Assembly (NCBI GenBank): GCA_965220235.1
Contig: OZ244815.1
Location: 124,001-188,000 of the forward strand
Direction: 5' to 3'
DNA length: 64,000 nt
Origin: Bin55 sp965220235
Lineage (GTDB): Bacteria; Pseudomonadota; Gammaproteobacteria; Pseudomonadales; Azotimanducaceae
Part shown: positions 45,372 to 54,613 of the stretch, in pieces
Layout: each line of letters starts with the position of its first letter
Numbering within the stretch: the stretch's first letter is position 1
The notes under the pieces: model-generated
The model's database searches: none
Told to the model about the DNA's origin: nothing
What the model saw: only the letters and a program-made list of their open reading frames with translations
Made by a program: the position numbers and the translations under genes

Positions 45372-46046
45372 ATGAAGATTTGGTCGATCACATGTAGTCT
45401 CGTCGTGCTTATGACCGGCGCCGCGATTGCTTGTCGATATTGGAATTCAGGCGATTTCAACTTAACGTATTCCGTACTCGCGTTTTTTTTGTCGGTGAAC
45501 CTCCTGGCATGTTATTGGGAGATTTGCCTGCTCTTGCGTATCGCAACGATTGAAGAGAGACGACAGCATTGGGACACGCTCCGATCGAATTCGCGGGTTT
45601 CACCTGCGCTCGAGTTTCTGACCATGTCTGTGCCGCTACGGCAGGCTTTCTCGCCTCGCGTGTGGGCGGAAATGTGGGGCGTTTACTCACTTTACGATGC
45701 GTCCTATGCGGATAAGAAAACTTACGGTTTTAACGTCGATATCGCAAACGGCGTGGTGACGCCGATACTCTCACTGGTCTTACTCGGGACCATCACGATT
45801 CCATTTCTACCGGCTAGAGTCGCGGGTATTCTCGGGATTGCGCTTTTTTGGCAATGGATCTATGTGACGTCCGTCTATATTCTGAGTTTCTACACGGCGG
45901 GTCGCTATCGACTGATTAGTCAGAGGGAAATACTGCTCTATATCTGGACCCCGAATCTGTTCTGGATCTTATTGCCGATATTTGGCTTCTATGTTTCGGT
46001 GCGATTAGTCTTAGAGGGTAGCTACGCGGCGTTGGGATTGAGTTGA
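45372..46046 (+). CDS. EXPERA/EBP-like membrane protein, candidate sterol delta8-delta7 isomerase
   Basis: 224 residues with five predicted membrane segments, the topology of emopamil-binding protein (EBP). By eye, EBP-like landmarks are present in order: a glutamate in the second helix (CYWEI, E50); a WGVYSLYDASY loop resembling the WKEYAKGDSRY loop of human EBP, followed by a helix ending in TPILSL; an aromatic helix with QWIYVTSVY; and NLFWILLP, keeping the Asn-x2-Trp spacing (N195, W198) of EBP's catalytic Asn193/Trp196. The histidine and second glutamate of EBP are not clearly conserved. It starts the cassette with a sterol desaturase and a 3beta-HSD-like gene. GAGGAAG lies seven bases before the ATG. 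It could be another membrane protein with convergent features. Confidence 0.5.
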   Translation: MKIWSITCSLVVLMTGAAIACRYWNSGDFNLTYSVLAFFLSVNLLACYWEICLLLRIATIEERRQHWDTLRSNSRVSPALEFLTMSVPLRQAFSPRVWAEMWGVYSLYDASYADKKTYGFNVDIANGVVTPILSLVLLGTITIPFLPARVAGILGIALFWQWIYVTSVYILSFYTAGRYRLISQREILLYIWTPNLFWILLPIFGFYVSVRLVLEGSYAALGLS

Positions 46047-46127
46047 GAAAATGGGGCGACAATCGCCTAAACCCCACAATAATTCGGTCTCGACCGGTCT
46101 AGAAAGCGAGAAAGTCGCTAAGGTCTG

Positions 46128-46793
46128 ATGAACCTAGGATTAGGTCTTGCTTGCGTTGGATTGGTGATTGCCGCGTTCGGAAGCGTTGCCACTTGGGCGT
46201 CTACCACGAAGCGTTTTCAGCACCTTCGGCTTCACACATCGGTCGGTTCGATCCCAAGAAAGCACTGGTCGATCATCCTTAACGGCGCACTCGCGGCAAG
46301 CATGTATGCTACAGCGGTAATCGCGGGCGCTGACGTCCTCTATCAGAAGGACATTGTCAACAGCGTTCTACGAGTTGCGATCGAATCCTTGATCGTCCTC
46401 CTCGTATACGATTTTTTGTACTACTTTCTCCACCGCTGGTTGCACACGCCTAGGATGATGCGTAGGGTGCATGGCGTGCATCATCGGGTGCACGTTCCCG
46501 AAGCGATGGATGGACTATATCTGCATCCGATGGAGACTTTTGCGGGAGTTGCTTTGTTGTTCGTCGCCATGGCTGTTGTCGGACCGATCAGCGTGGCGTC
46601 GTTCCTCACGGTAGCTTTTGTTCATTCGGTCGCGAACATTGCCACTCACACCAATCTGGTCGTACCTCATCCCGTGTTTGCATTGTTCAACTACTGGGCA
46701 GTGCGTCACGATTTTCACCACAGTACGCACCGCAACAGGAACTACGCCTCCATCTTCCCTCTCTGGGATCGCATATTTGGTACGTTCCAGTAA
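46128..46793 (+). CDS. sterol desaturase / fatty acid hydroxylase superfamily protein
   Basis: 221 residues, polytopic, with the full di-iron histidine set: H102-x3-H106 (HRWLH), H115-x2-H118-H119 (HGVHH) and H194-x2-H197-H198 (HDFHH), plus H133 in YLHPME and H174. The final RIFGTFQ is also typical of the family. Members use O2 to desaturate or hydroxylate sterols (Erg3, Erg25), carotenoids or lipids in a membrane. The substrate is not fixed by the motifs, but flanking EBP-like and NSDHL-like genes favour a sterol. It lies 81 bases after the EBP-like gene and 14 before the dehydrogenase. Confidence 0.85.
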   Translation: MNLGLGLACVGLVIAAFGSVATWASTTKRFQHLRLHTSVGSIPRKHWSIILNGALAASMYATAVIAGADVLYQKDIVNSVLRVAIESLIVLLVYDFLYYFLHRWLHTPRMMRRVHGVHHRVHVPEAMDGLYLHPMETFAGVALLFVAMAVVGPISVASFLTVAFVHSVANIATHTNLVVPHPVFALFNYWAVRHDFHHSTHRNRNYASIFPLWDRIFGTFQ

Positions 46794-46807
46794 ATCGTTC
46801 TGAGACT

Positions 46808-47812
46808 GTGGGAACCGTCCTTGTCACCGGGGGTAGCGGGTTCATTGGATTTGCCATCGCATCCGCTTTTGCACGGACTGGTTGTCATGTCCGCACGATT
46901 GATAGACGTTCTCATTTGGCCGTCGAAGGCATTGAATTCGAGAATGTGGATCTCACTAACGAGCAAGCGGTAGCGCATGCATGTCGTGGTGTGGAAACCG
47001 TCGTTCATTGCGCGTCACTGGTTCAAACGCGCAACAACGCACGGGACGCAGTGTGGGCAACGAACGTTGGCGGTTCGGAGAACGTCATCTCAGCTTGTCG
47101 AGCGCACGATGTCGCACGCCTTATTTACATCAGTTCCGCCAGTGTGGTCTACGACGGCAGCGACATTGAAGAAGGCGATGAGAGCCTTCCGTATGCGACT
47201 TCGGCTCCCAGTGTATACGTCGAAAGTAAGATCGCTGCAGAGAAAGCAGTTCTAGCCTTCGCGAACGAGGGTTCGACAAGGGTGTGCGCGTTAAGGCCAC
47301 ATCTCGTGTTTGGTCCGGGCGACAGTCGCCTTATTCCTAACTTTCTCGCCCGAAGAGGTCGGATGCGGGAAATTGGACGCCGTAGGTTTTTGTCCGACTT
47401 CCTCTACATCGACAATTTCGTTGACGCCGTTCAATCAGCGGACTCTCGGCTCGCAGATGACCCGTCAATTTCGGGGGAAGCATTCTTCATCACGAACGGT
47501 GAACCTCTCGCGTTTTTTGAATTTGTCGAGAAGTTCTACGCGGCCACCGACCAGCCACCGATCTCGGGTCGCATCCCCGTTTGGATCGCGTATTTCGCCG
47601 CTATGCTCGTAGAACTCTACTACCGGATGAGTTCACGCGAAGTCATCGCTGAGGATGGCGTGTCTCGTTTCGCGATCCGCTACTTGACGACTCACCACTA
47701 TTTCAGTATTAAAAAAGCACAAAAGTTGCTCAACTGGTATCCCGGGGTGCCAATTGACGAGGGGATTGAGCGTACGGCGGAGCGTTTAAAAACCTCGCGG
47801 GATTTCGGGTAG
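46808..47812 (+). CDS. NAD(P)-dependent 3beta-hydroxysteroid dehydrogenase-like protein (NSDHL/Erg26 type)
   Basis: 334 residues starting at GTG. Extended short-chain dehydrogenase: nucleotide loop GGSGFIG (8-14), catalytic Y137-x3-K141 (YVESK) with a serine in YISSASVVY. The C-terminal half has features of the 3beta-HSD/isomerase family (LRPHLVFGPGD; DFLYIDNFVDAV; a hydrophobic segment at about 258-275; a closing LNWYPGVPIDEGIE). Relatives are sterol-4-alpha-carboxylate 3-dehydrogenases, and bacterial proteins of this group take part in C-4 demethylation. A nucleotide-sugar epimerase is less likely because of the C-terminal membrane-associated segment. It is the last gene of the three-gene cassette. 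Confidence 0.75.
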   Translation: MGTVLVTGGSGFIGFAIASAFARTGCHVRTIDRRSHLAVEGIEFENVDLTNEQAVAHACRGVETVVHCASLVQTRNNARDAVWATNVGGSENVISACRAHDVARLIYISSASVVYDGSDIEEGDESLPYATSAPSVYVESKIAAEKAVLAFANEGSTRVCALRPHLVFGPGDSRLIPNFLARRGRMREIGRRRFLSDFLYIDNFVDAVQSADSRLADDPSISGEAFFITNGEPLAFFEFVEKFYAATDQPPISGRIPVWIAYFAAMLVELYYRMSSREVIAEDGVSRFAIRYLTTHHYFSIKKAQKLLNWYPGVPIDEGIERTAERLKTSRDFG

Positions 47813-47962
47813 AGGCAGTTCTCAAAAATCAAGGGAGGAGATTGAATCGTATTTTGAGAAAACCACTTAGGGCAGCAATTGAGACAAATGACACCATCTA
47901 TTAGTGAGGATAACTAACTCACGACGTTTGATGTCATCCTCACCTTGTATGAAATGTCTATA

Positions 47963-48006
47963 AATCAATAAGTTATGGTTGACAGAGCAATGGTACGGCG
48001 ATTGTT
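47963..48006 (+). promoter_or_regulatory. second IHF site and sigma-54-type promoter
   Basis: AATCAATAAGTTA (47963-47975) is identical to the site at 43465. TGGTACGGCGATTGTT (47991-48006) follows after 15 bases and matches the -24/-12 pattern with one change in the -24 box. The predicted start, near 48017, is about 22 bases before the ATG of the ABC-2 gene. TTGACA at 47979-47984 could alternatively be a -35 box, but no good -10 sits at the right distance. Confidence 0.6.
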
Positions 48007-48039
48007 TTGGATTAGGTATGTGAGGTACTCCCGCTATCC

Positions 48040-51000
48040 ATGAAATGGCTCGCCACGTTTAGGACCAATCTCGTTCTCGTTTGGGTGATTGCTTCGTTTG
48101 AAGTGCGCACGGATGTTCGATTGTTGCGCACCTGGTTCTTTGTTGCGTTCGCGCTCCTAGTTGGTGTGACCAACGCCATCGAGCAGATTAGCGTCTACAC
48201 GCAACTCTCGGCGGTCAGTTCTGGCACTTTCATGCACTCCCCATTGTTATCGCCGATCACGATCTTTCCTGATTTTCAGGTCGTGATCACTTTTGGTCTC
48301 ATTTTCTTTGCTATTGAAATTGCGTCGCGTGACCGGAGCGCTCGGATCGACGAGGTCATAGGTTCGCTCCCGATTAGCAACAACCAAATCGTGTTTGGGC
48401 GCGCTTTTGGATTATCTGCCCTGTCTTTTACGCTGTTTACAGCGTTTGTGAGTTCGTATGTCTTGGTGGCGCATCTATGCGAGTTCGCGCTTCCAAATCT
48501 TGGTTTCCAACCGCCCGAGACCTACAGTATGCTGGCGACGCTTTTTACAGACGCGTTGCCCTACCTCTATTTTTGGACCGCTTCGGTCATGTTCCTGACT
48601 GTCGTCGTTCGTTTCCGCGTTCTGGCTGCGATTCTCGCGATCGTGTTGATGTTGTTGATGTACTGGCTACAGAACAACGCGCCTATGTATCTACTGGATG
48701 TGTTGGGAACCTATAGTCTGAACACGCAACTACCGTCGGAGCTTTCACCGGTTTTCACTTCAAGTGCGATCGTGTACCATCGTATCGCACTCACTCTGCT
48801 CGCGACCGCGTTTCTATTCTGGACTGCGTACCTGCTACCACGGCTTGATACGGACCGCACAAGGAATCCAGCGGTTCTCGCTTTCTCCGTGACGGTACTC
48901 GCTGTTGTGGGATTCGGCGTTGTTCAAGCTCGAACAACCTCGATGTTAGTGGAACGCGAAGGTTGGCGTGAGCTTCACGCTCAATTCACGAGCGCGCCAC
49001 AACTGGATATAGAGAGTTTGTTGGGACGCATTGAACTCGATCCTGGGGGTGAAATTGCGATTGATCTCACCATCGATTTTCGTCTTTTACAAGGATTTCG
49101 GCAGGAAGAATCGTTGGTGTTTTCGCTCAATCCCGGATATGAGATCGAAGAGATATTACTCGGTGGGGATGCGGTCGACTTTTCGTTCGAAGGTGGCCTA
49201 CTCACGGTGGCTGGACCTCGACCTATTGAAGAAGACGAGCGTTTGAGTCTCGCGATCAAGGCATCTGGTCACCCGAACGAGCAGTTTGCGTATTTGGACA
49301 CAGTGATCGATCCACTTTCTACTGACGGTGTTAGCGGATATGGACTTTTCCTTCTCGGTTCAGAGGCGTCTATCAACAATTCAAACTACGTTGCTCTGCT
49401 ACCTGGGATTGCGTGGTATCCCATGGTTGGTCCACATCTTGAACGCGACGCGATTAGTCATCGTCCGCGCGATTACTTTGATGTGAAGCTTGAGGTGTTG
49501 ACCCCAAGTGAGTGGCTTGTTGGTGGACCAGGCACAGTGGTCGTCAAAGATCTCCCTCGCATGCGTTCGCACACTCTCGTACCGTCGATTCCAATTCATG
49601 AAGTAGGTTTGTTTGCGGCAGAGTTTGAAAGACGGCAGCGAACGATCGCAGGGATTGAATTCAAACTTTTGGCGTCACCCGAACACACGAAGAATCTCGA
49701 CATATTTGAACCAATACTCGCAGAGATCGAAGCAGACCTCAAAGAACGGATTGAGTATGCTCGCACACGTGGCTTCGAATTTCCGTTCGATACGTACACC
49801 ATCGTTGAAACGCCGATTTACCTGAGGACTTACGGTGGAGGATGGCAAATGCCTTCCATACAGTCGCTGCCAGGCTTGTTCTTGCTCCGGGAAGGCATGT
49901 TTTTGTCCGCCGACTTTCGGTCGGTCGCTGACGCGATTCAGGAAGACGTTGACTTGACGGAGGAAGAAAAGAGCCGACGACTGCGAGCGTACCTGACACG
50001 ATATTTTGAGAACGACGTGACAGGCGGCAACATCTTAGATGCCTTCGTCGACAACTTCGTGCGTTTTCGCACAGAACCCACCGGACCTCGAGCAGAGTGG
50101 CTCGGATTCTTGATCGATTACTTAGTCTCAGAGGTTATTTCCCGGTCGTCCGGCTTTTATTCAGTACAAAACTTGAAGACGATCGGAACGTGGGCAACAG
50201 CGCGGTTAGGAGCTTGGGATATCGATGCCGAACGCACGCAGAACACATTGAATCAAATCTACTACTACCAATACATCGATCGACCAGAAGTCTGGGAGTT
50301 CATGCTTGATGAGTCTCCCCGCGAACATTCGAACACCAGTTCGCCTAGGAATCTCCTCCACGCAGGTTATCTCTATAGTCAGACGATGGGTGATCTTCTC
50401 TTGGATTGGTTCGGGCACGAGCCAGTCGGACTGTTGCTAGCGACTCTATCGGAACGCTTCAAAGGCACGACATACACCTACGAGGACTTCAATTCGATCG
50501 CTGCGGAATTGGATATGCCGTTCCGGGATATGTTTGGGGATTGGTTAAACGATATCCGACCAGCAGGATTTGTTGCAAGCGCGTATGAGGTAGTACGGTT
50601 ACCGGACGATCCTGATGGTTCGCCTTCCTATGAACACACCGTAAACGTTCAGAATCGAGAACCGAACGCTGGAATGTTCAGCGTTCGGTATGAGTTTTCA
50701 GGTGAGGAATCCGGCACGGGACGAACGGCTCAATCTTCGCCTCCAATTCAACTCGATGGAGATCGCTCGGTTCAGGTTTCGATTCAAACAGAAACACTGA
50801 TCGAATCAATGCGAGTCCAGCCCTACTTCAGTTTGAACCGCACAAGTTTCGAGGTGCGTCGTGGTGGTGGTTCTGACATTCGTGTCGTGAATCGCGCCCC
50901 CGCGCCTTTAGTTCAGCCGTCGGAATGGACCTGGGAATTCAGTGACAAGATTTTCGTCGACGACCTCGATCCGGGATTTACGGTTGATCCACTGAATACC

Positions 51001-51555
51001 GACGGAGGTTCTCGATTCACAGTTCGGATGGTCTCCTTGGATCAGGTTGATCCAGAATTGGTAGTTAGAGACGAAGGGCTTCAGATCTACGACGGTTATT
51101 CGAATGTGAACGCGACCGAGTGGCGACGTCAGATGGTCGATACTTCATTTGGGGTGTACCGTAGGACATTGGTACGAGCAGAGCACGATTCAACGCTCCA
51201 ACGCGCTCACTTCCTAGCTGATTTACCGCATGCTGGGTCTTGGCGTCTCCATTACCATCTCCCTCGTCTTGAACCTCGATATAACCTACTTGATTCGTGG
51301 GGAAGGGAAGGCATGATGCAAGGAGACCTGGCTAGGAGACCAGATTTGAATCTCGCAGTTACTCAAGCGACAAACACTTATCCCGTCGTGTTCCAAGGCG
51401 ACGACATGCTGGCTGGTTGGAATCGTGTGGGTACGTTTGAACTTAATGCGGGAGAGGTAAAGGTGAGCGTATCAACAGAAACTTCGAACGGCACCGTCAT
51501 TGCTGACGCCATCTTCTGGGAATACGCGGGTCCAGCTGAACTGAAGAATGACTAA
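48040..51555 (+). CDS. ABC-2-type permease fused to degenerate M1 peptidase-like region and golvesin-like domain
   Basis: 1171 residues. Residues 1-300 carry about seven membrane segments of an ABC-2 permease. Residues of about 310-860 resemble the M1 aminopeptidase part of known ABC-2/M1 fusions, with an N-terminal beta-sandwich and then helices. The active-site HExxH is absent; the region that should carry the GAMEN/HExxH reads YGGGWQMPSIQSLPGLF and has no zinc motif. The last about 140 residues look like a golvesin/Xly-type binding domain (GTVIADAIFWEY). No ABC ATPase gene lies nearby. It is probably an inner-membrane protein with a large periplasmic, non-catalytic part. Confidence 0.72.
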   Translation: MKWLATFRTNLVLVWVIASFEVRTDVRLLRTWFFVAFALLVGVTNAIEQISVYTQLSAVSSGTFMHSPLLSPITIFPDFQVVITFGLIFFAIEIASRDRSARIDEVIGSLPISNNQIVFGRAFGLSALSFTLFTAFVSSYVLVAHLCEFALPNLGFQPPETYSMLATLFTDALPYLYFWTASVMFLTVVVRFRVLAAILAIVLMLLMYWLQNNAPMYLLDVLGTYSLNTQLPSELSPVFTSSAIVYHRIALTLLATAFLFWTAYLLPRLDTDRTRNPAVLAFSVTVLAVVGFGVVQARTTSMLVEREGWRELHAQFTSAPQLDIESLLGRIELDPGGEIAIDLTIDFRLLQGFRQEESLVFSLNPGYEIEEILLGGDAVDFSFEGGLLTVAGPRPIEEDERLSLAIKASGHPNEQFAYLDTVIDPLSTDGVSGYGLFLLGSEASINNSNYVALLPGIAWYPMVGPHLERDAISHRPRDYFDVKLEVLTPSEWLVGGPGTVVVKDLPRMRSHTLVPSIPIHEVGLFAAEFERRQRTIAGIEFKLLASPEHTKNLDIFEPILAEIEADLKERIEYARTRGFEFPFDTYTIVETPIYLRTYGGGWQMPSIQSLPGLFLLREGMFLSADFRSVADAIQEDVDLTEEEKSRRLRAYLTRYFENDVTGGNILDAFVDNFVRFRTEPTGPRAEWLGFLIDYLVSEVISRSSGFYSVQNLKTIGTWATARLGAWDIDAERTQNTLNQIYYYQYIDRPEVWEFMLDESPREHSNTSSPRNLLHAGYLYSQTMGDLLLDWFGHEPVGLLLATLSERFKGTTYTYEDFNSIAAELDMPFRDMFGDWLNDIRPAGFVASAYEVVRLPDDPDGSPSYEHTVNVQNREPNAGMFSVRYEFSGEESGTGRTAQSSPPIQLDGDRSVQVSIQTETLIESMRVQPYFSLNRTSFEVRRGGGSDIRVVNRAPAPLVQPSEWTWEFSDKIFVDDLDPGFTVDPLNTDGGSRFTVRMVSLDQVDPELVVRDEGLQIYDGYSNVNATEWRRQMVDTSFGVYRRTLVRAEHDSTLQRAHFLADLPHAGSWRLHYHLPRLEPRYNLLDSWGREGMMQGDLARRPDLNLAVTQATNTYPVVFQGDDMLAGWNRVGTFELNAGEVKVSVSTETSNGTVIADAIFWEYAGPAELKND

Positions 51556-51626
51556 CTTGAACGAGGTCAATTCAAAAAGGGAACTCGCTCATACCGAAAC
51601 AAATTAACGATGGTTGGTTTGAGATC

Positions 51627-52232
51627 CTAAAAAAACCACACCCAGCCTATACCAAACCTCGTACTCTCAAGATCGTCAACATTGAAAAGCCGACCAAGCT
51701 TGAACGAAATACCATTCGAACTGGATAGCTTGTAGGTTAGCTCACCGGTCACCGTAAACCCATCGTCAGAATCGCGTAGACCGTCGGCTGATAGTCCGTA
51801 GATCACGTCTCCAACCTCGAGCAGACCACCGATGCCAAGGTCCCAATCGGATTCGTCGTCGGCGAATGTGCTACCTGCCATGGTGTACGTTGAGTCGACT
51901 TTCGCATAGCCGACTCTAACGAATGGAGTAATGTTCTCGAATCGCATCCCCCAAGCCACATTCGTCTCTGTTACATCAGAGTCCGATTTCACGCAGATGC
52001 CTTGGAGACATTCATTGAACGAAGACCGATTGACGCCGCCGGCGACGTTGACATACATCTCGTTGTCGAACCAGTGGCTTAGGTTGATACCCGCTCCCCA
52101 TCCATCAAGATCGACATCATCAACGTCTCTCGCAGATGCTTTGAAATAATCACCTAAGACGGTAACGTAAGTCTGAGCCACGAGACTGGAGGACATTAGT
52201 AATGCCGTGAAGATCAGGATCGTTTGCTTCAT
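51627..52232 (-). CDS. small outer-membrane beta-barrel protein
   Basis: 201 residues. Signal peptide MKQTILIFTALLMSSSLVA, then about eight amphipathic strands (YVTVLGDYFKAS, WGAGINLSHWF, MYVNVAGGVNRSS, and so on) ending in GIGWVWFF with the C-terminal phenylalanine recognised by the BAM machinery. One cysteine pair (CLQGIC) probably sits in an outer loop. It resembles OmpA/OmpX-type opacity barrels; the role is unknown. Confidence 0.8.
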   Translation of the reverse strand: MKQTILIFTALLMSSSLVAQTYVTVLGDYFKASARDVDDVDLDGWGAGINLSHWFDNEMYVNVAGGVNRSSFNECLQGICVKSDSDVTETNVAWGMRFENITPFVRVGYAKVDSTYTMAGSTFADDESDWDLGIGGLLEVGDVIYGLSADGLRDSDDGFTVTGELTYKLSSSNGISFKLGRLFNVDDLESTRFGIGWVWFF

Positions 52233-52514
52233 CTGAATTTCTCAACGGTAAGGTATGAATAGACACGATGTTAGACAGACCTTTATTACGTACGTTCGAG
52301 ACTTTGAGGCATCGTTCTACGGTTCCTCAATACGTTCAGTACTTGGCTCCTGATAAGCAGACACAATACGCACGCTCATTGAATGGATTGCGAAAATAGT
52401 CTTTCATAAGTTGCTCTCTGGAGCATAAACGATTGCTCGTAACAGAGAAGAAAGCTCGGTCGCGGGCAAGTTGACATACCTCGAATCAGCTGACGTGAGA
52501 TGTAGCACAACACA

Positions 52515-52730
52515 ATGACGATGAAGGAACCCGTTGGCAATGGCACGTTCTCGCCGAGTCATTTAGAACGCGACATAGCTTTCGTCGAACAATTCAAGCG
52601 GAAAACACTGCAGACCGTTCTAAATATCGCGAGAGCTCAGAAGGTCGGGATAGTCGTAGGTAACGAAGCTGTCGGCGAGCGACCACGTCATGATTTGCGT
52701 GCGTGGGGAATATCGGTGGCTTCACTGTGA
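52515..52730 (+). CDS. possible small coupled gene upstream of a membrane-anchored protein
   Basis: 71 codons whose TGA overlaps the preferred GTG of the next gene (GTGA). The product (FVEQFKRKTLQTVLNIARA in the middle) has no recognisable domain, and no good ribosome binding site precedes it. The overlap is the main reason to list it; it may be a leader region instead. Confidence 0.3.
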   Translation: MTMKEPVGNGTFSPSHLERDIAFVEQFKRKTLQTVLNIARAQKVGIVVGNEAVGERPRHDLRAWGISVASL

Positions 52731-54031
52731 CTCGTATTCGTCCTCTCCTGGTGGTTATTGCAGTCATTGCAGCTATCGGACTATTGGTCATTGCGGCTTT
52801 ATTAGTGTGGATATCCCAATCATCGGATGGTCGACAAGTACCTATGAATTGGACTTTCGACGAAGAACACGAGTACTTCTTGACGGAATGGAAAGACGCG
52901 GGCGGTGGCGAAATGTCGACGTGGGGAATACCAGAGAGCGTCTTGAAACAGTTCGATATCAAGGAAAGAACCATTACTCCAGAAGTTTTCTTTAGCCGGG
53001 AATTCCAGAAGGCGCTTCGTATGTCTGGAGAACCATTTACTGTGATGAGAGACCCAAGCGAAATGCTGCGCGGATTTGACAGTGCACTGTCGGAAGACAA
53101 CGGATCCACACTTTTCATAGAAAACGAGAAGCGAAGAATGGCAGTTCTATCTCGTTTGAGAAATCCAGACGATTTGCCTCCTGAGGTGTTAGAAGGATTA
53201 GAGCAATACCGGTTTCAAATTGATCGAATGAATTCGAGGCGCTCGGTACCCCGCTACGATTTGCGGGACGATGCCCGGTTTACTTACATTCCTGTTGACG
53301 AGGCTTTTTCGAAGTTACACCCAACGGATCAAGAACGTCTCGAACCATATCGTGAACAGCTTTCTCTAAATTTTTTCTTTTCCGATACCTTTCGGCACAT
53401 GACGACTCTAGAGCGTCAATCAGCTTACAGACTACGCTCACATATGGAGAGATCCAAAGAACACCCTTTCGTGCTGCCGCCGGAAGTAATGACGGAGATA
53501 AAACAGGTATCCGATCAAGGCTACAGATTGAAACCGAATGAGTTAGCGCGTACAACGTTGATAAGACAACAAATTGAGCGTAGTACAAGAGAGTCGCTAA
53601 TTTCATTTCTCAATGGCGAAGAAAAGAGCAAGAGGATCTTGCCAATTGATAGCTCGGAAGGCAAAGAGCTGATCAGAAATTTGAGCCCCGTCCCTGAGGA
53701 ATATATTCTCTCGAACTCCGATAAACTCCTCGTTCGTATACCTCCCGATAAGAGATGGCGCCGTTACTATTCAAAGAGTGTGTTTGGTGGAGCCTTGCTG
53801 GTCGACGAAACGGAGGCAACTGATGCACATGTCTTCTACCCAAATCTAGAGATTGCTGGGCATGATGCGTTGATCTTGTACGAACAGTACAAGAACAACC
53901 ATTGGGTCACAACCGTTACCGCCTTTAACGGGATGCACCTATTTCATTTTTTGGCAGATGGCAAGCTGGAAGACCATCAGAAAGAGGATTTTCTCGAGTT
54001 CTGTCGAACGATTGCTGAGACCATTCATTAG
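52727..54031 (+). CDS. membrane-anchored protein of unknown function
   Basis: Not recognised. About 434 residues with one N-terminal membrane segment (LLVVIAVIAAIGLLVIAALLV, shortened by one residue where needed) and a highly charged remainder outside the membrane. That remainder is helix-rich and rich in Arg and Glu; it may form coiled coils around residues 130-260 and ends in a mixed alpha/beta part (HDALILYEQYKNNHWVTTV). The GTG at 52727 has GGTGG seven bases upstream; a GTG at 52703 is possible. No enzyme motif is visible. Confidence 0.65.
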   Translation: MTRIRPLLVVIAVIAAIGLLVIAALLVWISQSSDGRQVPMNWTFDEEHEYFLTEWKDAGGGEMSTWGIPESVLKQFDIKERTITPEVFFSREFQKALRMSGEPFTVMRDPSEMLRGFDSALSEDNGSTLFIENEKRRMAVLSRLRNPDDLPPEVLEGLEQYRFQIDRMNSRRSVPRYDLRDDARFTYIPVDEAFSKLHPTDQERLEPYREQLSLNFFFSDTFRHMTTLERQSAYRLRSHMERSKEHPFVLPPEVMTEIKQVSDQGYRLKPNELARTTLIRQQIERSTRESLISFLNGEEKSKRILPIDSSEGKELIRNLSPVPEEYILSNSDKLLVRIPPDKRWRRYYSKSVFGGALLVDETEATDAHVFYPNLEIAGHDALILYEQYKNNHWVTTVTAFNGMHLFHFLADGKLEDHQKEDFLEFCRTIAETIH

Positions 54032-54613
54032 GCGTGCGTTAGTACGTTACGTAGCTGATGTTGCGTAAGCCTAGTTAGTAGCCCATGTGATGAAAGAAAT
54101 TTCTAGACCTTGTTTATCGATCTATGGGGGTGCGTGGATGGTCTGAGGGGTTCCGTGTTTCACGTTTTATTCAAAGCGCGATAAGACCTCGCTCTTTAGG
54201 GAGCGGAGCAGTCACTGCTACGCATAGGCAAGTTCTAGCGTCGTTGGCCGCTCGCGTCGGGACAGGAACCATTCGTCGGTTTGACTTTAGGTCTGCCGAT
54301 GCGGAGTTGTAGACCCGTACGTATTGGGGACATACGCAGGTAGTAGGTCGCACACCGGGCTTGCTTCAGGTTTATACGTCCGATTGGCACCTTAAGTCGA
54401 AGCCGATTTAGACGTTCTAAGTCAGTGCCTTTCCATAAACATCGATGTCATCCACTCGCAGTAGTGGCCTGAATCGTTCCGAAACAGCTAAAAATCAGAT
54501 TGCAGAGTCTTCCTGACAACTCCTGCGGTTAGACGATGAGCAGAGTCTAGCTACTCTAGCTCCCGCGATCAAAACACGCCTACGCTTCAAGGTGTGCGGA
54601 AGAAACTAGCGTT
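54032..54613. other. intergenic region without supported genes
   Basis: About 580 bases between convergent genes. A short plus-strand frame (54124-54312) has no ribosome binding site or family likeness. A small stem CGCTC/GAGCG (54191-54206) has no T-run and is weak as a terminator. Nothing else stands out. Confidence 0.45.

Noticed and set aside
47979..47984. TTGACA as a sigma-70 -35 box before the ABC-2 gene.
   Set aside because: No acceptable -10 at 16-18 bases; the -24/-12 match shared with the other promoter explains the region better.
54124..54312. A 62-codon plus-strand frame in the 580-base gap.
   Set aside because: No ribosome binding site, domain or coupling; composition is like non-coding DNA.
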